From: Priestia megaterium
GTDB taxonomy: Bacteria; Bacillota; Bacilli; Bacillales; Bacillaceae_H
DNA: 64,000 bases
Assembly (NCBI RefSeq): GCF_023824195.1
Contig: NZ_CP085448.1
Coordinates: 38,912 to 102,911 of the forward strand
Direction of reading: 5' to 3'
The notes under the pieces are model-generated. The model did no database searches and had not been told where the DNA came from. It saw only the letters and a list, made by a program, of their open reading frames with translations. Below, piece after piece: positions 49,740 to 59,253 of the stretch (within the stretch, counting starts at the first letter, position 1; every line of letters begins with the position of its first letter). A program made the position numbers and the translations under genes.

Positions 49740-50672
49740 ATGGATATTCCTCTGATTGTTCAACGTTTTCTCGTTCATTTGCACGAATCAGGAAAAAAAC
49801 ATTCTACAATCTCTATGTACAAACATGATTTAAATGCATTTTTTCGTTGGTTAAATCAACAGCATCCCCATATGACGCCAGAAACTTTGCCAGAAGGAAT
49901 GGAACGCTACGAAGAATACTTTACCTACTTAAAAGAAAAAAACTTGTCAGAAGCCAATTTAAGGCGTGTAGCTTCACACCTAAATGGCTTATTAAGGTTT
50001 TACGACCTAATAGACCAAATTGGATCGCTCAAAGCTACAACAAAAAAACAGAGAGAGCTAACTGACAATGATTTTATAAGTGAAAACGATACACGTCTAC
50101 TTTTAGATTCTGTAATACGTCATAAAAATCTAACAGATACACAATTAAAAATACATGAGCATATAGCCCCTCGTAATCAATCAATATTGATTCTAATGCT
50201 TCATTACGGTCTTACAATCAATGAAATAGTATCTTTAAATATAAAGGATATTAACTTTAGTCAAAATGCATTAACTATTACAACTAACAAAGGAAAACGT
50301 GTCTTGGATATTTCTAGAGATGATAAAAAAATAATATACAATTATTTTTCAGCTATCCCCTCACTATTTAAGCCGAAAGATTATACAGACGATCCTTTAT
50401 TTCTTTCTTTTCACCCTCAAAAGATGGTTTATTGGTACGATTACAACTTAAATAAACCTAGAAGGATAAGTCTAATTGGTGTAAAGCGTATGATTGAAAA
50501 AGAAGTTCAACGCTCAGGTATACAAGCTAAAGTAAGATCTACGCAATTTCGAAACAGCTGTATACTAAAAAAGCTTCTTGAAGGCTATTCTAATGAGCAG
50601 ACTATTTATTACTTTGGTTTATCCAGCCGCCATGCTTTGTATCGATACAAAAGATATTTAAAATCAATATAA
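49740..50672 (+). CDS. Tyrosine-recombinase-fold protein lacking catalytic residues
   Basis: 310 residues, ATG after GGAGGTG. The N-terminal SAM-like domain is typical of Xer/Int proteins (VQRFLVHLHESGKKHSTISM, YKHDLNAFFRWLNQQ). The C-terminal domain is recognisable, but the box I Arg of GLRxSE is Thr (HYGLTINEIVSLNIKDI). HxLRHS reads TQFRNS, so the His is lost though the Arg remains. LGH reads FGLSS. A Tyr (LYRYKRY) and the beta-hairpin Lys (NKGKR) remain. It probably binds DNA without catalysing strand exchange. Plasmid-core position suggests a role in maintenance. Confidence 0.75.
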   Translation: MDIPLIVQRFLVHLHESGKKHSTISMYKHDLNAFFRWLNQQHPHMTPETLPEGMERYEEYFTYLKEKNLSEANLRRVASHLNGLLRFYDLIDQIGSLKATTKKQRELTDNDFISENDTRLLLDSVIRHKNLTDTQLKIHEHIAPRNQSILILMLHYGLTINEIVSLNIKDINFSQNALTITTNKGKRVLDISRDDKKIIYNYFSAIPSLFKPKDYTDDPLFLSFHPQKMVYWYDYNLNKPRRISLIGVKRMIEKEVQRSGIQAKVRSTQFRNSCILKKLLEGYSNEQTIYYFGLSSRHALYRYKRYLKSI

Positions 50673-52034
50673 AGCGTATATTTTTTCCTTTATCATTTAA
50701 AAAGCAGCAATACTGTTGTTTTTTAAATGACTTCTTACTAATTAAGGTTTCTCTACTAATCTATTGGAGTAACCCTTACTATAAATACTTGAATCCATTA
50801 AATTGATTTGCAAATAAAAAATTCTATAAGGTTAAAATTCTTTGCGCTCCAATCTAAAAATCATCTGCAATTTCAAACAACAAGTTCAACTTATTAGGAT
50901 TTATAAATTGCATTATGAAGGATTTTTTTGACGGTAAGTTGAACTTAATAACCTCGTGTAATTATGCATTTTCTAGAACTTATATTTTAGTTAAACTTGA
51001 GTTAGACTAAAGTATAAAGAAAATGGTCGCCGTTTAAATCTACTGGCCATACTATTCTATAAACAATAGATGGTTATAGAATTATTTTAATGTAGCTAGT
51101 TGATATAAAGGCTTTTTTAAGTATGAAAACTAGAACACAACTCAAGAGAAATTCATACTTATTCTAGAAATAAAACGAATATCGTAATCTTGAATAAATT
51201 CTTGTGAAAGTACGTTCTAGAATTAGTTAAATCCCTTTAGTGTCAATACTTTTATCCATTCTAATTTTTCATAAAAAAGAAAGACAGGCTAGAACAATAT
51301 TAAAAAATAATAGGAGTTTGAAATCCAGTAATTTACTTATCGTAATCTAAATCAGTTTTTCAGCTACCCCACCTCACCAAATTAATTTTATTGCAAAGAA
51401 ACAACCCTATTGCTTTCTCGAAAAATCCTTAAGTTTTATTGTTTAGGTTTGCAATACTTTTAAAGTATAATAAGTATTGAAAATAAGAGGAAAAAGGAGC
51501 CTAAGTAAAAGTTAATTTTCTAAAACAAGAATAAATTCGAGAATTGGAAACAAATTTAAATCTTAAACTAAAACTGGTATAACTACTTTCTAGAATCACT
51601 TCTAACCCTCTTATATCAAAGCGTTTAAGCATACTAGAATTTAGTTCACAGCAACAAACATCTAGAATTGAAACTTCTTTATTAAAGTGAACTAATCAGT
51701 TGCTAATTTGGCTCTTCTACTGAACCGAAAACAACTTATCGTTACGAATCTACATGTTTATCAAAGTGAAATGTACCTTAGATAAAAAATTCCCCTTGAA
51801 AACTCAGCAATTTTCTCTAGAATAAAAACCAAGCAAGGATTGTTAAGATGATTTAAAATAATTAATGGTCTTCTAAAAAAAAGAGGAGTATCTTGAAATT
51901 TTCTAGAAATTAATCAACTATACAACTCTCGAAAAAAACCTAGTGAAAGTGCATTCTAGAATCCTCAAAAACCTTTTACAATAAGGGTTTAATCACTCTA
52001 GATTTTTTTATAAAGAAAGGAGCACTCTAGAAAA
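50673..52034. repeat. AT-rich region with a cluster of TCTAGAA palindromes (candidate centromere)
   Basis: No gene. TCTAGAA occurs at 50972, 51163, 51216, 51589, 51661, 51816, 51902, 51955 and 52026, and near-copies at 51634 and 51997; most are within TTCTAGAA. The last lies in the ribosome-binding region of the MerR-like gene. Repeated short palindromes next to a DNA-binding plasmid protein are typical of partition centromeres or operators. Confidence 0.55.
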
Positions 52035-52610
52035 ATGTCTAAAAACCCAGATGAAGAAATTGTTTATACTCTAAAAGATACCGTGAAACTAACTGGTTTA
52101 AGCATTGATTTAATTCGCTTATATGAAAAGGAATTTAACCTCCAGATTCAACGAACGGAAGGGGGCCATCGCAGATATAACAAAAGAAACATCGATTTAT
52201 TAATTGAAATAAAAAAACGAATTCAAGAACAAAACTGGAGTTATAAGATGGTCAACCAATGGCTACAGGGAGAAGTTATAACGGAAGCTGTAGACGTACA
52301 ATCAAACCTTGAAAAAAAAGTAGACTCTCTTGAAAATAAAGTCCAAGAATTACTTGATCGATCTGAAAAAGATGAGCAATTTCAATTTGCACTTATCCAA
52401 CGTTTAGATGAACAAGGCAAGCTAATAAAGCACCTTACAGAGAAACTGGATTATCAGGATCAATACATTGAAAACAATTTAGAGAAAAGAGACGAGAAAT
52501 TAACGAGTGCTATACGAGAAATCAGTGATACAAAAAAGCTGATAGCGGCCGCCCAGGAAAATCTAGAGTCAAAACCAAAAAGTTTTTGGAGTAAGATTTT
52601 TGGTAACTAA
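52035..52610 (+). CDS. MerR/DUF3967 plasmid DNA-binding protein
   Basis: 191 residues. N-terminal MerR-like winged helix: YTLKDTVKLTGLSIDLIRLY, EKEFNLQIQRTEGGHRRYNK. Coiled coil about 85-150 (SNLEKKVDSLENKVQELLDR). DUF3967 tail (EKLTSAIREISDTKKLIAAA, KSFWSKIFGN). The plan is like RacA and other plasmid segregation or regulatory proteins. AAAGGAG precedes ATG, with a TCTAGAA box between. Likely binds the palindromes upstream. A related broken gene is at 485-813. Confidence 0.75.
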   Translation: MSKNPDEEIVYTLKDTVKLTGLSIDLIRLYEKEFNLQIQRTEGGHRRYNKRNIDLLIEIKKRIQEQNWSYKMVNQWLQGEVITEAVDVQSNLEKKVDSLENKVQELLDRSEKDEQFQFALIQRLDEQGKLIKHLTEKLDYQDQYIENNLEKRDEKLTSAIREISDTKKLIAAAQENLESKPKSFWSKIFGN

Positions 52611-52719
52611 GTTCTATATGTACGGATATTAAATTTTATTTTTGAAAGATAAAACATAACAAATCAATTTATATCTCAAATAAAAATAAACAAAACCTTT
52701 CCTTTTTATATTGAAATAT

Positions 52720-52771
52720 AGTACAGGTAAATTTCTTAATTGGCTTTGTTATTAAGAAATTTACCTGTACT
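52720..52771. terminator. 21-bp perfect inverted repeat
   Basis: AGTACAGGTAAATTTCTTAAT and its exact complement around a 10-bp loop (split for length: AGTACAGGTAA + ATTTCTTAAT). It lies between convergent genes and probably works as a two-way terminator. Confidence 0.65.
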
Positions 52772-52809
52772 AGTCTAAATACAACTTAAAATAATTAAAA
52801 AATTATTTT

Positions 52810-53673
52810 TTAATTATTTTTTTGGTTCTTCCGCATCGTAAAAACAATAGATGATATCCAAAATATAACAATAGTTACGTAAATAAATAATTCCGCCATA
52901 TTATTTATAGACCAGACTTTGAGTAATGTCCAAATATTAGTCAAAATAATAAAACCACCTACTAAAACACCTAAAAAGTGCGAAGGCATTACTCTTACTA
53001 ACCATGCCGCGATGGGAGCTGCTATAATTCCTCCTAACATAAGAGCTATTACCCAAAACCAATTAACGTCTTGCCATCCTAATGAAACTAAAAAGCCTAG
53101 AGTAGCAGAGATAGCAATAGCAAATTCACTTGTATCAACTGTACCTACTACTTTTCTAGCTGAATTACCATCCTTCGACAATAATATAGGAGTTGTGAGA
53201 GGTCCCCATCCACCTCCACCAGTGGCATCAGCAAAGCCTGCTATTAATCCTAACGGTATAGCTTGTTTTATAGATAAATTAAGGTTTTTCTGTTCACTAC
53301 GTTTTTTATGCTTAAATAAAAAACGGATGACAACATAAAAACCTAGCATTAATAAAAATAAAGAAATATATGGCTTAACTACATCTCCTGGCATATTACT
53401 TAAAAAACAAGCTCCTATAAAGGCCCCTATAGAACCTGGAATTATTAATTTAAAAACGGCTTGGCGATCCACGTTTCCAAATTTCATATGGGAAATTCCT
53501 GAAGCTGCGGTGGTAACTACTTCTGATATGTGTATAGAAGCTGAAGCTATTGCAGGAGCCATTCCAAAGGTTAATAAGAGAGATGACGAGGTGACACCAT
53601 AAGCCATTCCCAAAGAACCATCAATTAATTGGGCTAAAAAGCCAATAAACGCAAAAATAAATAATTTTTTCAT
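52810..53673 (-). CDS. TauE/SafE-family sulfite/sulfonate exporter
   Basis: 287 residues from ATG after CAGGAGGA (10 bp). Eight or so hydrophobic segments in two halves, each opening with a GSLGMAYG or ADATGGGGWGPL loop typical of TauE/SafE (DUF81) carriers. The family exports sulfite or sulfur-organic anions. Next in the same direction upstream is an APS kinase, which supports a sulfur role. The spacing of about 300 bp means separate transcription is possible. Confidence 0.85.
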   Translation of the reverse strand: MKKLFIFAFIGFLAQLIDGSLGMAYGVTSSSLLLTFGMAPAIASASIHISEVVTTAASGISHMKFGNVDRQAVFKLIIPGSIGAFIGACFLSNMPGDVVKPYISLFLLMLGFYVVIRFLFKHKKRSEQKNLNLSIKQAIPLGLIAGFADATGGGGWGPLTTPILLSKDGNSARKVVGTVDTSEFAIAISATLGFLVSLGWQDVNWFWVIALMLGGIIAAPIAAWLVRVMPSHFLGVLVGGFIILTNIWTLLKVWSINNMAELFIYVTIVIFWISSIVFTMRKNQKNN

Positions 53674-53979
53674 GTGTGTCCTCCTGTAAATACTTTCCTT
53701 TACCGTCAAAAGCCATGCGTGCATTTTTTTGCAAGGGATAAAGTTATATGGGGAATAATAGAATAGGCAAAAGAAAATTTTTCATAAGTCTTAGAGAGCA
53801 AAGAGGGGAGGGCATTAGAAAAGATAAATTTGAATTATTTAATCAGAGTATTAAGAAATATCTTTCTACCAAACTTTATATAATATAGTCGTTATAAACG
53901 GAGAATAACTCATTAGAAATAGGAGAATGATTATTGATTCAAGTTCGAGGAATTTATTGACCGGATATGAAGTATCTCT
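53674..53979. other. Gene-free spacer
   Basis: Between the exporter and APS kinase genes. I see no dif-like site, RNA or conserved frame. Confidence 0.4.
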
Positions 53980-54579
53980 TTAAATTAGTTTCATTGTCTC
54001 TAGATATATTATTATTTTATTTACACATTCTTCTATTGAAAGTGTATCAGTTTCAACAACTAACTCTGGATTAACGGGCTCTTCATATGGGGAATCAATT
54101 CCTGTAAAGTTTTTTATCTCTCCTGCCCTAGCTTTTTGATAAAGTTTCTTAGAATCCCTTTTTTCACATTCATCGAGTGTGCATTTTACATATATTTCAA
54201 TAAACTCTTTGGGTTCTACCAGTTGGCGCACTTGATCTCTATCTTCTTGAAAGGGTGAAATAAAAGCTGTAAGAATAACTAGGCCACTGTCTACAAATAA
54301 TTTGGATATTTCACCGATTCGTCGAATATTTTCAGTTCTCTCTTTTTCTGAAAACCCTAGATCTTTGTTAAGTCCATGTCTAATGTTATCACCATCTAAA
54401 ACATAGTTATTGATTTTACGTATAAACAATGCCTTGGCTAAAGCATTTGCAATTGTAGACTTTCCAGATCCTGATAAACCAGTAAACCATATAATAAAAC
54501 TTTCGTGTCCATTTTGATTTCTTCTCTGTTTCTTTGTAATTGTGTAATCATGCCAAGTGATGTTTCTATTATCTGTCAC
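53980..54579 (-). CDS. cysC: Adenylylsulfate (APS) kinase
   Basis: 199 residues from a GTG start 7 bp after GGGAGG; an ATG five codons earlier overlaps that site. P-loop GLSGSGKS (about residues 32-39), [20 protein letters not shown] for APS binding, and [13 protein letters not shown], the family's lid motif. It phosphorylates APS to PAPS, the sulfate donor. No ATP sulfurylase or PAPS reductase lies nearby. PAPS could serve sulfate assimilation or sulfation of a surface glycan; the latter is a guess. Confidence 0.92.
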   Translation of the reverse strand: MTDNRNITWHDYTITKKQRRNQNGHESFIIWFTGLSGSGKSTIANALAKALFIRKINNYVLDGDNIRHGLNKDLGFSEKERTENIRRIGEISKLFVDSGLVILTAFISPFQEDRDQVRQLVEPKEFIEIYVKCTLDECEKRDSKKLYQKARAGEIKNFTGIDSPYEEPVNPELVVETDTLSIEECVNKIIIYLETMKLI

Positions 54580-54991
54580 TCTTTTTCCTCCCATTTTTAA
54601 AGTACTATTGATTTTAAGACCATTTAATTGAGGATTTTGTAAAATTAATTCTCCACTCTTTGCTCAAAGATCTCAATCAATACCCCATTCAAAGAAAATA
54701 TCTTTTGTATTATTTTTAGAATAGGTTGTATTATCTTTTAAAGGTGGTATACCTTCGTACCCTCACGTCTCGTTGTAAAGTAGATATAAGGCTTAAAAAT
54801 ATAAAATAAGGATAAAAAAGTTTGTCTCTGTATTTATATTCGAAAGACGTGACAAAGGATCCTAATATCTACACCCATGTTTTTTTATGTTTATGTAAGA
54901 TTGGCTGTGATAGTAAAGTTTTCTTTAATCAAGGAAGGGGGGGGGCTGTTCTTAAAGGATTACTTTAGACAGATGAAAATTGAGGGCTGTT
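54580..54991. other. Gene-free spacer
   Basis: Promoter region of the APS kinase gene and upstream AT-rich DNA. A G-run (GGGGGGGG, about 54938-54945) lies near its right end. Nothing else is recognised. Confidence 0.35.
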
Positions 54992-55826
54992 GAAGAGATA
55001 AACGAAGACTTCTCTTTAACATATCCATTGCCGATTTTAGATACTATTGAAATTCACGTGGTTGATGGATTAACAACTTTCCCTGTTGCGAATGCGTAAA
55101 TTGAAATCGTAAGTAGTCAAGGAGAGATCATAGCTTCTAGTTTTACAAATGAAAGTGGTCAATATGTTGTTCCAGAATTACCTCTAGATACCTACACAAC
55201 CTTTGTAAGTACCGATAATTATCTAGATCAACAACGAGCAGTAACCCTTGAGAGCAACCAATTTATTTCTGAAAGATTTGTAGTTACTTCTATTACTAAA
55301 TTAGGGTCAATTACCAGTCAAGTCATTAACACTGAAACAAAACAACCAACTCAAGGTGCTACAGTAACAGTTCTAAACGATCAAAAATTAGTAGTAGTGG
55401 GCTTTACAGATGCAAAAGGTAATTTTACTATCAACGAATTGCATCCCGGCATTTATAACATCTCCGTGACAGCTGATGGATTTACCTTAGAAACCCACAG
55501 GTAACTGTCATTGCAGGTAAACAGTCCCTATATCATTATTTGACTTCACTCCTATTTCAAATGTTGACTCTATTCCCAGAGTGATTTGCGATATAAAGAC
55601 AGGCTTACGACTGTCTAATATTCTTATTGAAGTATTTAACATTGCCGAGGAGCTTATTACTAGCACTTTAACTGATATTAACGGGCAATATACAATATGC
55701 AAGTTGTCAGCAGGAACATTTAATATTAAAGATAGTTCTAAAAGTTTTCTATCAGAATCTAGAATTGATAATTCTAGGGATATTACCATTATCACTAACA
55801 ATACTGACTTAACAGCAAACATTTAG
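54992..55826 (+). pseudogene. Surface protein with carboxypeptidase-regulatory/Cna-B-like repeats, decayed
   Basis: The main frame reads LPILDTIEIHVVDGLTTFPV, ANA, stop, IEIVSSQGEIIASSFTNESG, QYVVPELPLDTYT, then ITSQVINTETKQPTQGATVT, GFTDAKGNFTINELHPGIYN, to a stop at 55504. A shifted frame from 55581 holds another unit (ICDIKTGLRLSNILIEVFN, STLTDINGQYTICKLSAGTF). Each unit has the G-x-I...A-V-x-V...T-D-x-G-x-Y/F pattern of beta-sandwich repeats used in adhesins. No start; at least one stop and one frameshift. Confidence 0.7.
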
Positions 55827-55884
55827 CTGCTATTGTAAGTATTAGTCGCACTGTTAGTAAAGGTTGATATTCTGTCACCTAAAT

Positions 55885-55990
55885 TTAAAAAGTCTACAGG
55901 GAGAATCAGTAATTTTTTCTGTTTGGATAATGGAGATTTTATATAGGATACTCTTCAGTATCTTGAGTAGTTTTCTCAAAATATAAAAAT
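55885..55990 (+). repeat. Header remnant (terminator arm and motif)
   Basis: AAAAAGTCTACAGGG...AGTAATTTTTTCTG is a damaged terminator; the motif GATACTCTTCAGTATCTTGA (covarying GATAC/GTATC) follows. No dif-like site or palindrome. Confidence 0.55.
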
Positions 55991-56019
55991 TCATTTATAA
56001 TGGGCACGTTACATAAAGG

Positions 56020-56240
56020 AAAATAAAGGAATATAGGGAAATGTAATGTAGTTCGAATAATTTTGGTCCAGCACTTAAAAATCCTTTTACCCTTCTTTTT
56101 TCACCTTCCTGATTTGCATAATTACAAATAGAAAAAGACTGTCTCTTCCCAGCTAAAAGAGGCAGTCTTTTTCTGTGCGTTGAATAGTAGTCGTAAGTTG
56201 ATGTTTTATAGCGTCTTGAGTAGTTTGCTTAAAATATTGG
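56020..56240 (+). repeat. Gene-free cassette body and second header remnant
   Basis: The body ATGTAGTTCGAATAATTTT...CCTGATTTGCATAA matches 11910-12000. A terminator (AAAAGACTGTCTC...GAGGCAGTCTTTTT, 56134-56175) and a motif (GCGTCTTGAGTAGTTTGCTT) follow. No dif-like site. Confidence 0.6.
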
Positions 56241-56356
56241 ATGATATTCATGATAGAAAATTTACTTAAAAATAAGTTAATAAATTAGTTGTTTATTGCT
56301 TGTCCTTTTTTGCAATAGCAATGACTATTTACTCTAAGATGTTTCATATTAACTAG

Positions 56357-57199
56357 TTAGATTATTAATATCTGATATATCTCTTTAGATGGTACATGTA
56401 TGAAAGAAGACATCTTAGTAGACATATTATGAATGTAAATCCCACAATCAAATAGTATATTATTTTGCTCTTTGAGGAGCCTATCAACATGTCTGCTTTC
56501 ACTTTGACCAATAAAAATCATTTCATTTTTTATATCTAATCCTCTTAGATAACCTAGACCTTTAAAAACAATTTTCTCATTTTTTTGCACAAGAAATTCT
56601 GCTGATGTACAGTAGTATAATTCTTCCTTATATATTTTTAGACTGTGAGGTTGAAACAGATTATTTTGCATAATTCTAACTGTTTTTTTATCAAGTAAGG
56701 AGTACTCTAAGATAACCCCTTGTGTATTACTGTTCTTTGATATTTTACTTAGGAAGGAACTTTTATCAGTATATGAAAACATAGAGATATAGGCTTTATC
56801 ATCTTGTATAAAAATATCATTTATATGACAAGTATCATAATTTTCAGGTGAAAGTTTAATCTCGTCCACTCTATCTATGTTTTTTTTAAGGTCGTAAATA
56901 CCAATAGAATTTTTTGTTGTTTCTACAATAAAAGCTTGATCCTTATAAATAGCAATTCCATGTAAATCTAACATTTCAGTTAATTCTTTAGTTTGTATGA
57001 CATCTAAATTTTCATTTAGGATCAGAATCCCATTTGTACTTACTACTATAAAATGATCTTTATATTTTGCTATTCCTCTACATTCTATATTTAAGACTTT
57101 TTTTAAACTATGTGTCCCATCTTTAAAATTAGCTATATAGAGACCACCATCCTGATTACAACAGGTAATTAGTAGTTGACATTCCATGACTTCGATCAA
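56357..57199 (-). CDS. Beta-propeller-like protein (DUF4915-type)
   Basis: 280 residues, TTG start 8 bp after GGAGG. Repeated strand pattern with polar turns: LLITCCNQDGGLYIANFKDG, RGIAKYKDHFIVVSTNGILI, LHGIAIYKDQAFIVETTKNS, HSLKIYKEELYYCTSAEFLV, YLRGLDIKNEMIFIGQSESR. This looks like a six-bladed propeller of the DUF4915 kind, found near glycan-modifying genes. The next gene on the same strand upstream is a decayed DUF1796 gene. Function unknown. Confidence 0.65.
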   Translation of the reverse strand: MIEVMECQLLITCCNQDGGLYIANFKDGTHSLKKVLNIECRGIAKYKDHFIVVSTNGILILNENLDVIQTKELTEMLDLHGIAIYKDQAFIVETTKNSIGIYDLKKNIDRVDEIKLSPENYDTCHINDIFIQDDKAYISMFSYTDKSSFLSKISKNSNTQGVILEYSLLDKKTVRIMQNNLFQPHSLKIYKEELYYCTSAEFLVQKNEKIVFKGLGYLRGLDIKNEMIFIGQSESRHVDRLLKEQNNILFDCGIYIHNMSTKMSSFIHVPSKEIYQILII

Positions 57200-57398
57200 A
57201 TAAAAACCCTCCTTTCTATTACCATATATTTCAGGTTATAACTATAATTTTAATTTATATTAATATAATATCCAATGATAAAAAAACGCTTGTAAAATGT
57301 AGAAAATATTAATTTTTCTAATTATCTTTATTTTATAAATATACCTTTAAGAATGCTTATGACGATGCTCTTAGTACTCAAATCTATTTTACTGTTTC

Positions 57399-58049
57399 TT
57401 AATTAAATAGTGTTATTCCATTTAAAACATAATCCCAAGTTTCATTGTCATTAGGGTCATTAGGGACTTTAACTGAACAAACTCTATTTATTCCCCAATT
57501 CATTGTGCTAATACCTTGTGAACCTTCTACTGGATGAAGGATAAGAATATTAAACTGACCTTTTACAATCTGCGACAAAACAGATTGTAATTCGACTGCT
57601 TGATCATAGCTTGCTGCCCATCTAACAAACAAAACAGATTGACTAGTTGTAATCTTTTCAAGAAATCTATCTATTCTATGATTAAGTTTTTCTTTATAAG
57701 AGGGATATGTTGCAGTCCAATCTTAATTTGGAATTATTGGGAAATCATGAACCGAGAGAATATTGTAATGAGTATCCTTTATAAAATAAGATTTTGTTGA
57801 TTGAATATTAATTCCTTCGTCGAGAACATAAGCAGATCCATCAATTAAACACATATTTTTGAGTTCCATAAACCCATTAAATTTGTTCTTTAATAATCTA
57901 CTCACATCAGAAAGTGATAGAGATACACTCCAATCAAGTGGACCAGAAAATGTTCTTAGGTTATGTCTTCTTAATTGCATTGCAGGATTACAGGCACTTC
58001 CCAAACTAACTATTACGTCATGGGAACCCTTAATCTCTTGTAAATTCAA
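57399..58049 (-). pseudogene. DUF1796 papain-like cysteine peptidase, one nonsense codon
   Basis: One frame of 216 codons with a single TAA at about 57723. It reads VIVSLGSACNPAMQLRRHNL, RTFSGPLDWSVS, then HDFPIIPN, stop, DWTATYPSYKEKLNHRIDRF, LFVRWAASYDQAVELQSVLS. LGSxC-x2-A-x2-LR...PLDW and HDF are the Cys/Asp/His signature of DUF1796. Because all else is intact, a recent mutation or sequence error is possible. Often near polysaccharide genes. Confidence 0.75.
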
Positions 58050-58199
58050 TATAATACCCCCTTTTAGTATCTTTACTATATAAAATGATTGTTTAATCGA
58101 AGATGATTGGACAACCCGGAAAATAATTAGTTTTTATGTGATAAATCCACTGAATTAAGTGTGGATGGATATTGTTACTTTCAAAACACGATAGTATTC

Positions 58200-58752
58200 C
58201 TAAAAACTATCCCTGTCTAAAACTGCGTTTCTGGTAACGGGCTCGTGGGTTGCATGCGGAAATGCGGAAACAGAGAGTCAGTGCACGACTCGGAACATTG
58301 CTAGGGGAAGATGAGTATGGTGAATATTAGTGAAGGTTTGCAAGCTTCGGAACCGTTAGCTCAAGATAGTGCACAGGTTTACCTGGTTATTGGCAAGAGG
58401 AAAAGTAGACTCCTAATGCTACTGTGACGCGTCCCGTATCTTGCCCGGAGTAAAGAACCCACCTAACCTTGTCGTATCTATAAGATGCGGAACTTGGTAA
58501 GCCCTTTGTCATCTGTGTAAACAGTAGGGGGATCGTAAGATCAAACGATGTGACAGAGGGTAAAAGATACGAAAGAAACGTACTTTTATGTATACCTCCA
58601 CTTGAAGCGTCGGCGTACGTTTAGCTTACCATTTTGGTAGAAGATACGACTGCAAATGGACCTGCAATGGGAGGCTTGAGCCGTATGAGTTGAAAGGCTC
58701 ACGTACGGTTCTTAGGTAAGGAAGGGGCAGCAATGCCCCTTCCTTACCCGAC
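58200..58752 (+). mobile_element. Truncated group II intron, copy 3
   Basis: Matches copies 1 and 2 from about intron position 60 onward, with an internal loss of about 170 nt near 58568. Domain V (GAGCCGTATGAGTTGAAAGG, 58678 on; CACGTACGGTTC) is the most regular of the three. 3' end CGAC, followed by TTAACT, the XerD half of a dif-like site. Confidence 0.8.
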
Positions 58753-58835
58753 TTAACTAGAAATGAATACTCTATACAACCCGAAAAAACAGAAAAAAAC
58801 TACCGAATCAGTATTTTTTTCTGTTTTATAATTAT
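58753..58835 (+). repeat. Half dif-like site after intron copy 3, with header
   Basis: TTAACT 58753-58758, degenerate palindrome (GAATACTCTATAC), terminator (about 58790-58826). Shows a dif-like site once existed here, outside the three main arrays. Confidence 0.7.
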
Positions 58836-59253
58836 TAACATTCAAAACGTATATAACCAATTATTCTTACTTGCTATTGAGTGAATCTAAATAAGATCTT
58901 AATTTTCGTCAATTGAAAAACGAAGTTGCTTTTATACCCTCATCACAGTAAACATAACTTGGTTAGATTTTCTCAGACCATATAACACACATGAATATAG
59001 AGTTTTCATCTTATGCTTCAAACTAACTATAACCAATCTAATCATTAGCTTGGTCCTTTTACATGATTAGATGATTAGCCCAAATAAGAAATCATCAGGC
59101 GAATTCACGAAATTTGTTTGTCAAAGGGCTTTTTTATAGGGAGATTTTGATAGAGTAGCCTATAGCAATATTGAGATAAAAGCATAGTTTAATAAAAGAG
59201 GAATGACTGTAAAAAAGAAATTAAAAATTGCATTTAGGCGGGAGATGTAAAGT
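58836..59253 (+). promoter_or_regulatory. Upstream region of the nucleotide-sugar operon
   Basis: AT-rich, with an inverted repeat around AATCTAATCATTAG / TGATTAGATGATTAG (59034-59078). No reading frame. GGGAGATG at 59241 is the ribosome-binding site of the first gene. No clear sigma-A promoter; I cannot tell the sigma factor. Confidence 0.4.

Noticed and set aside
49740..50672. The plasmid recombinase as the enzyme that moves modules
   Set aside because: Key catalytic residues are missing and the sites resemble host dif, so host CodV/RipX are the better candidates.
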